This document shows, in pieces, positions 5,861 to 16,000 of a DNA stretch of 35,296 nucleotides. Numbering within the stretch: position 1 is the stretch's first letter; every line of letters begins with the position of its first letter. Source of the stretch: a virus; IMG/VR virus record IMGVR_UViG_3300037493_000797, positions 1 through 35,296 of that record, one strand, 5' to 3'. Under the pieces are notes generated by a model that saw nothing but the letters and a program-made list of their open reading frames with translations, was not told where the DNA came from and searched no databases. A program made the translations under genes and the position numbers.

Positions 5861-6370
5861 TTACTCACTTGGATACTTCGGCTTAGTCGGCCAAGTCACG
5901 CTGTGCGGGAAGCCCTCTTGAGCCGTTATATCACGAAGCGCCTGCCGATAGGTAGTCATCTCTGCGCTCATGGTCACGTCGGACAGGGCCATCCAATCGG
6001 TGTCAGCAAGCAGGCTGTCACGCTCAAGGCGGATGGATGCGGCTTTGGCGGTGTCGATGTCAGCCTGATACGCAGCTTCTCGCTCTGCCTTGGTATGCGT
6101 CACGCCATCTTCGTCGGTGTAGTCCGAGAACATCTCCCGCACTTCCCAAGCCGTCACCCAGTTACCCTTAGCATCCTGCACGACACCGTTGCGGGCGACA
6201 TACTGATAAGGGCCAGCGTCTGGCTTAGGTGCTTCAAGGACAGCCTCAATGTTGAGAGCATCCAAGACGTTCTGGTTCCAAGTGCGAGGCATGGAGATGT
6301 TAGGGTTGGTTGACCGCCACTCACCCTGCGACTTCACCTCGCCCGTGATTTTGTGTCTGTAGTCTCCCAT
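5861..6370 (-). CDS. Tail-fibre assembly chaperone-like protein (169 aa)
   Basis: AAAGGA lies about eight bases before the ATG. The C-terminal third contains the conserved run of phage tail-fibre assembly (APC-type) proteins: ERDSLLADTDWMALSDV, then TYRQALRDITAQEGFP and a proline/tryptophan ending (VTWPTKPKYPSE). The N-terminal part (GPYQYVARNGVVQDAKGNWV) is probably the fibre-binding domain. Such proteins fold or trimerise the fibre tip and are encoded right after it, as here. Confidence 0.85.
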   Translation of the reverse strand: MGDYRHKITGEVKSQGEWRSTNPNISMPRTWNQNVLDALNIEAVLEAPKPDAGPYQYVARNGVVQDAKGNWVTAWEVREMFSDYTDEDGVTHTKAEREAAYQADIDTAKAASIRLERDSLLADTDWMALSDVTMSAEMTTYRQALRDITAQEGFPHSVTWPTKPKYPSE

Positions 6371-6403
6371 GAGATTGATCCTTTCAGATGGGGTTGATGT
6401 AGC

Positions 6404-8308
6404 TTAACTCACCGCATAAAAAATGTAGGTCGCAGCGTTGACGTTGACGTTGGTTGCAGCCACTTGGTTCACGATGAAGCCAGAGTTATCCGGGTCAATC
6501 GTGTCGTCGCTGGTGACTTCCGCAGCCGTAGTGTTCAGGCTCAGGTGCGGATCGTTGCCACTGACGATACCCCGTGCCGTATCCCAGACATACCAATCGC
6601 CTGTGCTGTTTGTGCGCTTGATGAGGATAAACCTTGCACCCGTCGTGAAGGCGCAGTTGATCGTCTGACTGGAGCCATTGCCCGTGTAGCTGCCCACCTT
6701 CGAGATGCCGGGGAGAGAGGCGAAGAGGTAGGAGATGTAGTTCCAACCTGAGTTGTTACCCTCCGCAAAGGGAATACCCAATCCAAACGTCGTGTCGGTC
6801 GGCGTCAGCCATATGCCGGATAAAGAGCTTAATCCGTTACTAAGGCTCAAGAAAAAGTATTCATCATTAGGGTTGGGCAAGTATGAGCAGCGCACTATCC
6901 ATTGGCGTGACGGTTGATCCCTGACTTTGATAATTGTTAGTTCAGGCGGTGCTGCAAGATTGTGGTTGATCTGCCGATTAGATGCCCCATCCCCCGTATA
7001 AGCCACCACGTCGAAGAACCCCGGTGCGCGGCGGAACATCCAAGAGTACCAAGAGGCAAGGGAGGCGTCATAGTAACTAAAATGCCCGTTTTGATAATCA
7101 AAGGCAGCATTGGTCTGAGCAGCTTCTGCGGCAGTACTGTTTGCAGCCAACCACTTTTTGCCAAGAAGTCTCGTTACAAAACTTGAGTCATTTCCGCCTG
7201 TGGCTTTGTAAATACCCAAGTCAACAGGAAACCCCGACTTCCACGTAGGCACAGGAGTAGTCCCATTGGCAACCGCAAACACCTGCGTCCCCACAGTCGG
7301 CTCCCGCATCGGGCCACGGCGGATGGCGATGTAGGTGTAGGTTCCGCCAGAAGCATTATATCCAGCATCTGTCGTATTTAGCTGAAAGCCTGTTGCTGTT
7401 AGAGAAACAAAAGTCCCTGTGCTTTCCGCATTTGACAAATTAGGGTTCAACTCAGCGTCAGTCCCGCCAACGACAAGCCCTCTCATGTTGTCGATGAGGT
7501 TCCAATCGCCTGTAGAGTCAGACCTTTTGACAAGCAACCACTGAGGCTCCCACCCAAGGCTAACCGTAGGCCCCGTTGCAGACCCATTCCCCGTGTAACT
7601 CCCACACGCAATCAACCCATCCGAGCCATCACCAGACGGGCCGAGGGGGTCGTGGGCGTAAAGGTAGGCGACGTAAGTCCCGCCAGATGCGTTGACAGTG
7701 GCATCCGTTCCGAGAGAGAACACGGTAGACGTGGGCGTCGTGCTATTCCAACGTGTTGCGCCAGTAACTTTGGCGGCTGTTGAGTTCAGCACAAGATATT
7801 CGGTGTTCGCAATACTGCGATGGTAAACCTGCCAATCACCTGTGGTATCCGTGCGCTTGACAATGATGCAACCGGGGACAACACCAAGATCGTGAGCAAT
7901 CGTGCGGTTTGCACCCGTCCCCGTATACGTCACCACATCAAAGAACCGAGGCGCTTGGCGGAAGGTCCATGAGGCGTAGGTATCGGCATTAACACCAATG
8001 CCCGTGGCGCTGCCAATAGAAAAACCGTTAGCATTAAAGGCCGTCAGACTGTTGGCCAGTGTTGCTTCTGCGGCCGAGCCATTGCTGTTGATTTCTTTTG
8101 TTGCGCCGCGAGTTGTATCAAACAGAAAGTTGTCTGTCGCAGCCGACCGGGACTTAATCCAAACCAACCCACCCTCACCAGCAAGGTCAATCCCGTTGGT
8201 GATCGTCTGGGTCGAGCCGTTGCCTGTATACAAGTAGGTCGAGAACACATCTTCAATGGCCAAAACCTCAGCCGCAGCCGTTGCCCCGAGCAGCTTTGCT
8301 TTAAGCAT
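6404..8308 (-). CDS. Receptor-binding tail-fibre protein with repeated DUF7483-type lectin-like domains (634 aa)
   Basis: The ATG overlaps the stop of the fibre-base gene as TAATG, with GGAG seven bases upstream. The protein is built from several divergent copies of one beta-rich unit. Each opens with a YTGNGS-like motif (TYLYTGNGSTQTI, VVTYTGTGANRTI, SYTGNGSATGP, VVAYTGDGASNR, SYTGNGSSQTI) and continues into a strand like IIVKRTDTTGDWQVY. Other recurring pieces are SWTFRQAPRFFDV and SWMFRRAPGFFDV. This matches the concanavalin-like DUF7483 type seen in phage adhesins. It most likely binds the host surface sugar or protein receptor as a trimer. Spacing between copies varies, consistent with domain shuffling. 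Confidence 0.85.
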   Translation of the reverse strand: MLKAKLLGATAAAEVLAIEDVFSTYLYTGNGSTQTITNGIDLAGEGGLVWIKSRSAATDNFLFDTTRGATKEINSNGSAAEATLANSLTAFNANGFSIGSATGIGVNADTYASWTFRQAPRFFDVVTYTGTGANRTIAHDLGVVPGCIIVKRTDTTGDWQVYHRSIANTEYLVLNSTAAKVTGATRWNSTTPTSTVFSLGTDATVNASGGTYVAYLYAHDPLGPSGDGSDGLIACGSYTGNGSATGPTVSLGWEPQWLLVKRSDSTGDWNLIDNMRGLVVGGTDAELNPNLSNAESTGTFVSLTATGFQLNTTDAGYNASGGTYTYIAIRRGPMREPTVGTQVFAVANGTTPVPTWKSGFPVDLGIYKATGGNDSSFVTRLLGKKWLAANSTAAEAAQTNAAFDYQNGHFSYYDASLASWYSWMFRRAPGFFDVVAYTGDGASNRQINHNLAAPPELTIIKVRDQPSRQWIVRCSYLPNPNDEYFFLSLSNGLSSLSGIWLTPTDTTFGLGIPFAEGNNSGWNYISYLFASLPGISKVGSYTGNGSSQTINCAFTTGARFILIKRTNSTGDWYVWDTARGIVSGNDPHLSLNTTAAEVTSDDTIDPDNSGFIVNQVAATNVNVNAATYIFYAVS

Positions 8309-9714
8309 TATGCGTCTCCTACGCGAGCGCCGTAAACCTGACCGCCGACTTCAAACAGCACCATGACCGTGTAGCCTGCCGTGTTCAGCGTGGGCGCAAC
8401 GCCGCCGTCCGTCTTCCACACAACGCCAGAGCCGCCGAAAGTCGCGTCCGTCCACGTCAGCGCGTAGGCCGTGCCGTCATCAACCATCAGCGTGACAGCC
8501 TCGCCGTTGGCAAAGTTGGTGGCCTTGGGCGTGCGGTTGGCACCCAGCGTGATAAGCTGGATGGAGCCGTTGCCGGGGTCGATCTCAAAGGCCGCGCCGT
8601 CCGTGATCGTGAAGATGTCCTCGAGGATCGTGCCAGTGATGGCCGGATCGGTCAGCGTTTTGTTGGTCAGGGTCTCGGTGCCTGTCAGTGTGACATAGCC
8701 CGAAGCTGGTAGGTAAGCCGTTACCCAAGCAGATCCGCTGTAAACTCGCATCTCGCCGGCGGTCGAGTTGAAGTATAGCGCACCAGTGATCAGCGCATTG
8801 CCGTCGTTGTCCACCGTCGGGTTCGAAGTCTTGGCGCCCAAGTACCGATCGTCAAAGCTGTCGTAACTGGCGGCTGCATTGCTTGCACTGGTGGCTGCAG
8901 CCGATGCGGAAGACGACGCATTGCTTTCTGATGTTGCTGAATTCGACTCAGATGTCGAAGCCGCGCTGGCTGACGACGCAGCAGCCGACGCACTCGACGC
9001 AGCAGCCGATGCACTCGACGCAGCAGCAGCAGCCGAAGTTGTTGCCGCCGCTGCATCCACGATCAGCGCCCACTTGGCCACGTCAGCGTTGCTGCTGATC
9101 GGCTGAGATCCGGTGGAGGTGTGAGCGGTCAAGCAGATGTAGATGTTGTTGTTGGACGTGTCTTTGATGATGTCGCGCTGCGCAAAGGCTGTGGCGGTTG
9201 CCCAGTTGCCGCGGTAAGTGCCAAGCTCTTGCGTGACGGCCAGCTCGCCGGCGCTGTCGAATGCAAAGATCTTGTTGGCGCGCGATGCAGCCGACACCGT
9301 GAATTCGGTGGATGTGATGGTGTTGGTGCGCGATGCCTTAATTGAGCGGTCAATCTCTTCGCTGTGCTGCTGCACCATAAAGGTCAGCTTATCCAGAGCA
9401 TCTTCCAGCGACTGCGCGGGGAAAGGATCATTCTCGACCAGGTCCAGCTCTTGCGTCAAATCCTGTTCGCGCAGAATGGTCAGCGTTTCGCCAGACGCCG
9501 GAGCCGTCAGCATCGTGACGTTGCCGCCACCTGCGCTGCCGACACCGCTGACGGTGTAATGGGTCGTGATCGTCTTGACCGTCTCAGTGCCGGCGGCCGA
9601 CCGCACGATGACGGTCAGGTCGTTCTGGTTGAAGACCTTGAAGGTGTACGCAAAAACAGTGGTCGAGCCATTGCCGTTGTACTGTACTTTGCTGGTGGCG
9701 CTGCTGACGGTCAT
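8308..9714 (-). CDS. Tail-fibre base, T7 gp17 N-terminal-like (468 aa)
   Basis: The first ~130 residues match the virion-anchoring N-domain of T7 gp17-type fibres (MTVSSATSKVQYNGNGSTTV, FKVFNQNDLTVIV, ENDPFPAQSLEDALDKLTFM, QQHSEEIDRSIKA). A beta linker follows (YRGNWATATAFAQRDIIKDT), then an alanine/serine-rich helical rod of about 60 residues made of SAAASSA-like repeats, typical of a trimeric coiled coil. Residues after about 290 form a beta-rich adaptor (YVTLTGTETLTNKTL and on). It probably attaches the adjacent DUF7483 protein to the tail. Its stop overlaps that gene; its own ATG overlaps the previous stop by four bases. Confidence 0.9.
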   Translation of the reverse strand: MTVSSATSKVQYNGNGSTTVFAYTFKVFNQNDLTVIVRSAAGTETVKTITTHYTVSGVGSAGGGNVTMLTAPASGETLTILREQDLTQELDLVENDPFPAQSLEDALDKLTFMVQQHSEEIDRSIKASRTNTITSTEFTVSAASRANKIFAFDSAGELAVTQELGTYRGNWATATAFAQRDIIKDTSNNNIYICLTAHTSTGSQPISSNADVAKWALIVDAAAATTSAAAAASSASAAASSASAAASSASAASTSESNSATSESNASSSASAAATSASNAAASYDSFDDRYLGAKTSNPTVDNDGNALITGALYFNSTAGEMRVYSGSAWVTAYLPASGYVTLTGTETLTNKTLTDPAITGTILEDIFTITDGAAFEIDPGNGSIQLITLGANRTPKATNFANGEAVTLMVDDGTAYALTWTDATFGGSGVVWKTDGGVAPTLNTAGYTVMVLFEVGGQVYGARVGDA

Positions 9715-12700
9715 TTCAACCCCTGCTCCTTAAGAGACTGTACGTCCTGATAGGCTTGCGCCAAGTTAGCATACTCTGGAAGCATCAGCAAAGTCTCTAT
9801 TCCGGCGTCAACAAACTTGCTGTTCAGATTGCGCACAAGGTTTTGCTTTTCCTTGTCGCTGGTTTTAGGTGACATGTATTGCGGCGTGAAGATCAATTGC
9901 TCCAAAGCTCCCCGGAAGTCTGCGAAACCTTGGCCGTAAAGGTTAAGCGTCACTTCATTCTTTGCAATCCGCGTCAGGTCAGATTGAGCGCCAGCACCGA
10001 GCTTGATGCTTTCAATGCTTTCTGGGTTGGTGATCGGCCAGCCGCCAGCATCTTTTGCCAACCGCATCATCTCGCTTTCGGCCGCAGTCAATTCACGACC
10101 AGGCTTAATGACCATGCCGGTTGTCATGTTCCACAGCGCAAGACCTGGGCGGGTAGAGAAGCTAACATCTTCCGCACCCATGACATTGCCGAGTGTGTCG
10201 TACATCACCGCGTTCAGATCACGCTCGTCTGCAAACATGCTGTCCTGTTGCTGATACGCGCGCATCATTGTCCACGTTTCACGCATTTGTTGACCAGCGT
10301 CAGCCTTTGGCGATCCAACAAGGCGGTAGCTGATCGTACCATTCGGGTTGCTAAACAACGGGTCTTCGGAAGCAAAGCCAACCTCGGCATCCTGCATCGT
10401 GTAGTATTCAACATCATCGCGCGGGGTAATGCGGATTGGGTCAATTGCCCGCTGAATAGCACGTTGCAAAGAGTTGAAGATGTTTGGCAGACCGATCGGT
10501 GTGGCTGCCACAGCTGGGCTGCGCACAATCGGCTCAACGCTAGTTGTGTCGGCAAAATCCATAAGTTGAGCAATGCCTTGCAGCATTGGCAATTCTTTGT
10601 AGTAATTGACAACAGCGCCAAGCGCTGCAGCCGCCATTGATTGTGACTTTTGCGGATCGCGCGACATTGCCATCTTTTGCGGAATAGACGCGCCGAGGCC
10701 GACAATCGCAGACACCGGCCCATAGCCCGCATAGTTGACGTAGGTCAGCGGGCCATTAGGCCGGCCGTACTCGTCGTACAACGGCATGTCTTCGCCGTCT
10801 GCATCTTTAGGGAAGCCTGAGCCACGCAGCACGATGCTGTACGGCTGCCAGCCTGGCGGAAGCGCTTGGCGCTCTTTGGCATCGTCAGGCATAGCGCCTG
10901 TAAGGCGACCCTGAGCTGTAAGGTGTGCGGCATAGGCAAAGGTCATTGATCCCATAGACCAGCGCCCCAGCGCAAGCTGCTGCGCCTGTGGGCCGTTCTG
11001 TCCAAGCAGGTCTTGGTACAGGCGCTTGCCGCCGATCGGGATTGGCAGCCGCTCTAACGTGCGCAACATGTCATTCGTAGGTGCGGTTGAGAACGGCAGG
11101 ATGATGCGGCCAAGCACTGGAATGCTTTGAAGTTGCCCAGCCACTTTGCCAAGGAAACCTGTGTCTATGGTCATCGTATCATAACGTGCTTTGTTGACCA
11201 TTTCGTCGGTAACTGAACGCGGATCAAGCAGCACCATGCCTGCCTCATCCAATGCACGTTGTGGGGTTTCCCCAGCGCGCAAGCCAGCCTGATAACGACG
11301 ATGCGCAGCGACGTACAATTCGCCACGCTGCGAAATCGTTTTGAAGAATTCATCGCCAGCCAAAAGAAACCGGAACGGCAGACGCGCACGTTTGCCGAAT
11401 TCATTGATGCCACGCGAAAAAATATTGTCGCCTGCCCACTTGATGGAACCGACATGGTAGTCAAGTTTGGTCATTTGGTCTGTTGGAATTTCAGTTTTGG
11501 CGGCGATCGATGCAATTCGGAATGCGTCACCGACGCTGTCGATCCAGCCTTTCGCTCGGTACATTGCATCTGCGATATAGACTTGGTCTTCGCGCAAATT
11601 GTATGGGGCGTCTTTGCCTTTAACCTTGCGAATGATCGCACCCCATGCGCCGGCTATCATTTCCTCTGGCAGCTGATAGGCCATAAAGGTGCTTGTGCCG
11701 ACAATGTTTTTTGCTTGCGTTGCAGGGCTTGAAAGCAAGCCGGCCAAATATGCTTCGCTGACAGCATCTGTTGCCTTAAGAAACCATCCACGCTCTGTAA
11801 GCTTGTTCAAGGCAGCAATTCGAGCGCCTTCCGGTAGGCGTCCAGTATCAAGAATTGCACGGGCCAAAGCGTCAGTTGCGGTGTCAGAGCCAGAATCGGT
11901 CAACGCGCGCAAAGCTTCTTCGCTCATACGTTGTGCGCTTAGTTCACCTTTTACAGGGATGCGGAAAGATTGCAGCGCACGGGCTGCCTCGGTCTGTGCG
12001 CCCTTGAGCTGCAGCTGAATGCCGGCGTGGATTGCCAGCTGCCGGCGGAATGCCAAGCGGTCAACAGCTGAGCCTTGTCCGCTGCGTACAGTCTCCGCTA
12101 GGGCTGACAATTTGTTTGCGCTGCGCACCAATAGATCACGGGCAGCAAGCATCTCGGCCGCATTCAACGAACCTTCGCCGACACGGCGCTTTAGCAGCTG
12201 TCGCGTCAGGCCAGTTTCGTCAGCCGCAATCTTAGCGGCTTCTTCAATCGTTACTCTGTTTGAGATAACGCCGCGCGTGATAGCAGCCTGTTCGCTGGAT
12301 AGCGTTTCGCCGACGGCCGTGATTGCCGCCTTCACATCGTCGGTGGTGTTCAGATAGTCAAAGTTGAAGTCGCCGCCTTCTTTCAGGCTTTTGATTTCCA
12401 GATCGCGCCGTGCCAAGGCGTCTAGGGCCGGATCGGCAATGGCCTCTGGCGCAACACCTGCTTCTGCCCGAAAGCCTTGGGCCTCAGCGTTCAAAGCTTT
12501 TCCGGCGTCACTGCGGATGGCTTCAGCACCAGCGGCTGCGTCGGCTGCTTGCTGGTCTAGCGCATTAAGGCCGAGCTGCGTGACATCTTCCACTGGTGGC
12601 GCAGCAAGGGGTGCGTTTGCCGCAGGCGCTTCTAGGCCGCGCTGTTGGAACCGCTGCACACCTTCCGGCGACAGCACTTCCGGCGCCAAAGCTTCCTTGG

Positions 12701-13025
12701 CAGCGCGCTCAGAGTATTGCCCATTGTCGGCCAACAGGCGGCGCTCTTGCGGCGTCGGGATGCGCTGCACTGGCACTGCCGGCGCAACAGCCCCAGGCGC
12801 TGGGGCAAAGCGCGGATCGGTCAAGGGGCTTGCAGGCAAGGCGGCCGGCGGCACGTCCCGAATGACACTGCGGCCAAGCGCTTCTAGTAACTGCTTAAAT
12901 GGCCCACCACCTGCGACCTGCGTCAACCGTTCAGGCGCACCTGCGAATTCCGTAGGTGCGCCCGCAGCGTCCATTGCTGTGCGCTGCGATTGCTCGGTCG
13001 CTAGTTGGTTGGGGTCAAATGCCAT
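9711..13025 (-). CDS. Large internal virion (DNA ejection) protein (1104 aa)
   Basis: Very long helical protein just upstream of the fibre genes, the position of T7 gp16. The first ~190 residues are alanine/proline-rich and probably flexible (VAPAVPVQRIPTPQERRLLA). Long helical regions follow. Around residue 425 is AYLAGLLSSPATQAKNIVGT, a phrase I associate with large ejection proteins of podoviruses, followed by amphipathic stretches that could sit in the membrane. No transglycosylase catalytic motif was found, unlike T7 gp16. The likely role is to leave the capsid during infection and help form the channel through the cell envelope; the role is inferred from size, order and the helical/hydrophobic pattern. 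Confidence 0.8.
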   Translation of the reverse strand: MAFDPNQLATEQSQRTAMDAAGAPTEFAGAPERLTQVAGGGPFKQLLEALGRSVIRDVPPAALPASPLTDPRFAPAPGAVAPAVPVQRIPTPQERRLLADNGQYSERAAKEALAPEVLSPEGVQRFQQRGLEAPAANAPLAAPPVEDVTQLGLNALDQQAADAAAGAEAIRSDAGKALNAEAQGFRAEAGVAPEAIADPALDALARRDLEIKSLKEGGDFNFDYLNTTDDVKAAITAVGETLSSEQAAITRGVISNRVTIEEAAKIAADETGLTRQLLKRRVGEGSLNAAEMLAARDLLVRSANKLSALAETVRSGQGSAVDRLAFRRQLAIHAGIQLQLKGAQTEAARALQSFRIPVKGELSAQRMSEEALRALTDSGSDTATDALARAILDTGRLPEGARIAALNKLTERGWFLKATDAVSEAYLAGLLSSPATQAKNIVGTSTFMAYQLPEEMIAGAWGAIIRKVKGKDAPYNLREDQVYIADAMYRAKGWIDSVGDAFRIASIAAKTEIPTDQMTKLDYHVGSIKWAGDNIFSRGINEFGKRARLPFRFLLAGDEFFKTISQRGELYVAAHRRYQAGLRAGETPQRALDEAGMVLLDPRSVTDEMVNKARYDTMTIDTGFLGKVAGQLQSIPVLGRIILPFSTAPTNDMLRTLERLPIPIGGKRLYQDLLGQNGPQAQQLALGRWSMGSMTFAYAAHLTAQGRLTGAMPDDAKERQALPPGWQPYSIVLRGSGFPKDADGEDMPLYDEYGRPNGPLTYVNYAGYGPVSAIVGLGASIPQKMAMSRDPQKSQSMAAAALGAVVNYYKELPMLQGIAQLMDFADTTSVEPIVRSPAVAATPIGLPNIFNSLQRAIQRAIDPIRITPRDDVEYYTMQDAEVGFASEDPLFSNPNGTISYRLVGSPKADAGQQMRETWTMMRAYQQQDSMFADERDLNAVMYDTLGNVMGAEDVSFSTRPGLALWNMTTGMVIKPGRELTAAESEMMRLAKDAGGWPITNPESIESIKLGAGAQSDLTRIAKNEVTLNLYGQGFADFRGALEQLIFTPQYMSPKTSDKEKQNLVRNLNSKFVDAGIETLLMLPEYANLAQAYQDVQSLKEQGLK

Positions 13026-13046
13026 TAGATGCTCTCTTCACTTTGC

Positions 13047-16000
13047 CTATTGACGGCGCTGCATCAGTTGCTGGATTTGGCTTTCGGGGATGCCTCTGTT
13101 CCTGAGCTGTTCAGGCGTAAGTCCCAGTAAGCTTTTTGCAGCTTCTCTTGCCCTGCTGGAGAGATTTGTTCTGTTATCAGTTCCAGCCTCCCCTCGATTT
13201 CCACTTCCGATACTGGGCGTTTCTTGTTGAACAGTCGAGTCAGAGACGCGTCCAGCAAGTCCTTCTGTCTCTGCGACAAATCCTTGAGTTTCGGCCCTAT
13301 GGCTTGGCGCACCTGCGCCACGAATTCCTGCCGCCGTTGCTGCTCTGTCTGCATCACTACCGCTCCATCTCATGACGATAACGGGCGGCATGCCCATGCT
13401 TTCGTCCCAGCCATCTGACTTCCAAGCTTCCAGAAGGTCTTTATAGTCCTGCTCACCATGATCGGCAATATACATTTCTTTGTTGAACGGCACACGTCCA
13501 ACCTCTTGAAAGCCAAATTCTCCATAATATTCTGGTAGATAGCCATCAGGAAACCTTTTTGATGGCACAGCAAAGGCGTCAAGGACCGTGATGCCACTCT
13601 CGATTGCTTTTGCCATAACGCTTGGAACCGCTGTGCCTTTTGCCCCAGGCGCATTGCTGACAACCCCGACCAGTGCTTTATCCCCAGGCATCATGTCTAC
13701 GCCAGCCCACGAATAGTCTGGCTTGGCATCAATAGCAAAGAACACATCATCGTCACCAAGTTGATATGCCACAAGATTGCCAGACTTTGCACCAGCCTTA
13801 ATGTCATCGGCGCTGTAGCTTGTCAAAGCAGGCCGATACTTGCTGTTTGTTATGGCATCAACAAAAGCTTGTGGAGAAGCTCCACCAGCGGTTATTGCCT
13901 TGGTGGTGAGCTTCCATTTATCCAACATGGAGTTGACAACAATGCGAGTGTCGATTGGAGACAATCGTGGTCCAGACCCAGATGTAGTCTGCAAGATACG
14001 CTCCAAGTCATCAACTTGCTTTCCTGTCACTTTTTGGATTGGCAAGGCCATGTCAAACGCACGACGGCCCCCCGTATTAAACGCTGGGCCAAAGGCATTG
14101 ACGTTCTTTTCGCCCCAAAAGTCTGGGAACATTTCGAAGGTTGAGATATTTTGATCAAGCGCGCCGAAGACGCGCCCCCTGATGCCGTACCGGTAGCTTG
14201 GGTGGACAGGCAAACCAGCTGCCGTTAGATCAACTGGTGGCGCGCTAAAGTCTGGCTCAATAAACAAAAGCGTATCGCGCGGGTTTGCCCCAGCATACCG
14301 AGGATCAACCGTCTCCTGAAGAACACGGGCTACGTTTGGAAGGCCTTGCTCCTGCATGCCTTTGCTTCCAATAATGTCGGCAATTCTGCTGCGCTCTTGG
14401 AAGCTTGCGCTGTTGATAAACTCTTGCAGGTTTGGACTGTTAAAGCCTGGGAACCGCTCAAGACGAGCTAGAGATGGGTCGCCGCCCGTAGCAGAGGTTC
14501 TTACTCTTGCGTCAAGTTCGCCCAATATTTCGGGTTGAATGCGCCCATCCCTGACGTATGCTGATGTTGTCTTGATCAACGAATTGATAAAACTGATGTT
14601 TGATTGATGGCTTGTTGGGTTCATCGCTGTGACAGCAATCAAGTCAGCGCCCGAACCAGCCTTTTTTGTCCCGATGCTTTTGCCCTGAATTGCCCATGCA
14701 AGGCCAGCTTGCTGGCTAGATTGCAAAAGAGGATAGCCTGGGCCGCCCATCATTGGCTCAGGAACGTCAACCTTTGAGGCATCAATGCCTGTGTAATAGC
14801 CACCAGTTCGCATCAAATCAGCAACAGTCGGGATAATGCGCGCGCCCTCAAGGTCACGCGGCGTGATCGAAGGAATTGGGGCAAGAGGCGCGCTCTGCAT
14901 TGTAGCATCATTTACACCAGCCGCCCCCAAGCTGCGCGGCGTACCGGCAGGCTGGAAGATCTCACCAAGCATCCGAGTGTCACCGGCGGCTACAGCTCGG
15001 CCGACACCGATTGCGTCAGACAGAAGGTTGGAAGACGTTTGCTGGGCCTTGAAGCGCAAGTCGCCGATCGCTTGGCCCAGGGCTGTTGCGCTGCCGCCGT
15101 CTTTGATCAACCGGAACACTGGGGCAATTTGGTCCACAAGCCCGCCAAGAACAGCGCCCTCAAGGGCATTCTTAAAGCGCCCGACGTAATCAGGGTCATT
15201 CGGATCTGTGCGCAAGAAGTCAGTGATGCGGTTCTCCGGCACACCAAGCTCAAGCAAAACATCAGTCAAGCGGCCGTCGTTTCCGCCAAACCCCAAGAAG
15301 TCAGCCGCAGCGCTTTGCGTAGCAGCGCCAAGAAGGCCTTTTCCAATTTTGAAAAGCTTGCCCACACCGGCGAATGCGCCGACAAACTGGCCCACGCCGC
15401 CAGCTATTTGTGCGCCAGTGCCGGCCTGTTCACTAGACTTGAGCAAGTCATCAAGGCCCACAGGAGCAAATGGCATTTTCATTATATTTGCCATTTCTTC
15501 AGCAGACACCACCATAATCCGCGGCTCAAATTCTCCGGTCTTAGGATTAACAAGTTGGAAAAAAGTGCTGCGCGTATCGCCAAGCATTTCGTTAACAAAT
15601 TTTGCAGGCTCAACGATGCCGCCCCTCACAAGGCCTTTGATCGTTTCAGAGATTGCACCATCAAAAAAGCCTGGTTGCTCGTAATCAGAAATAAATCGCG
15701 CGTCAGGCTGCTTTGCGTATTCGGCCATCTGAGCCGGCGTCATCTTTATCGGGACCATCTCTGGGCCTGGAAGCGATTGCTGATACTGCGCAAGCTCTTC
15801 CGCCGTGTAGCCAGCGGCTTCAAAGTCTGCCGCCGTTGGTCCATTGTCCGAGATTGTCCGCTGCTCTGCAGCATATTCCGCAATCGGCTGGCGCGCAGCA
15901 ACCGGCGCTGCTGTTGGGCGCAGACTGACGGGGGCAGGCGTTGCGGTCGGCACAAGCGCCGCAGGCGCTGCGGCTGTGGCATCTGTCTGCGTGGTCAGAA

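Noticed and set aside
8879-9106. Ala/Asp-rich rightward ORF
   Set aside because: Complement of the Ala/Ser repeat rod in the fibre-base gene; low-complexity artefact.
9879-10640. 253-codon rightward ORF opposite the large ejection protein
   Set aside because: Antisense frame with scattered Cys/His/Arg and no start signal; the leftward frame is the 1104-aa virion protein.
12364-13053. 229-codon rightward ORF
   Set aside because: Mirror of the Ala/Pro-rich N-terminus of the leftward gene; composition typical of antisense shadows.
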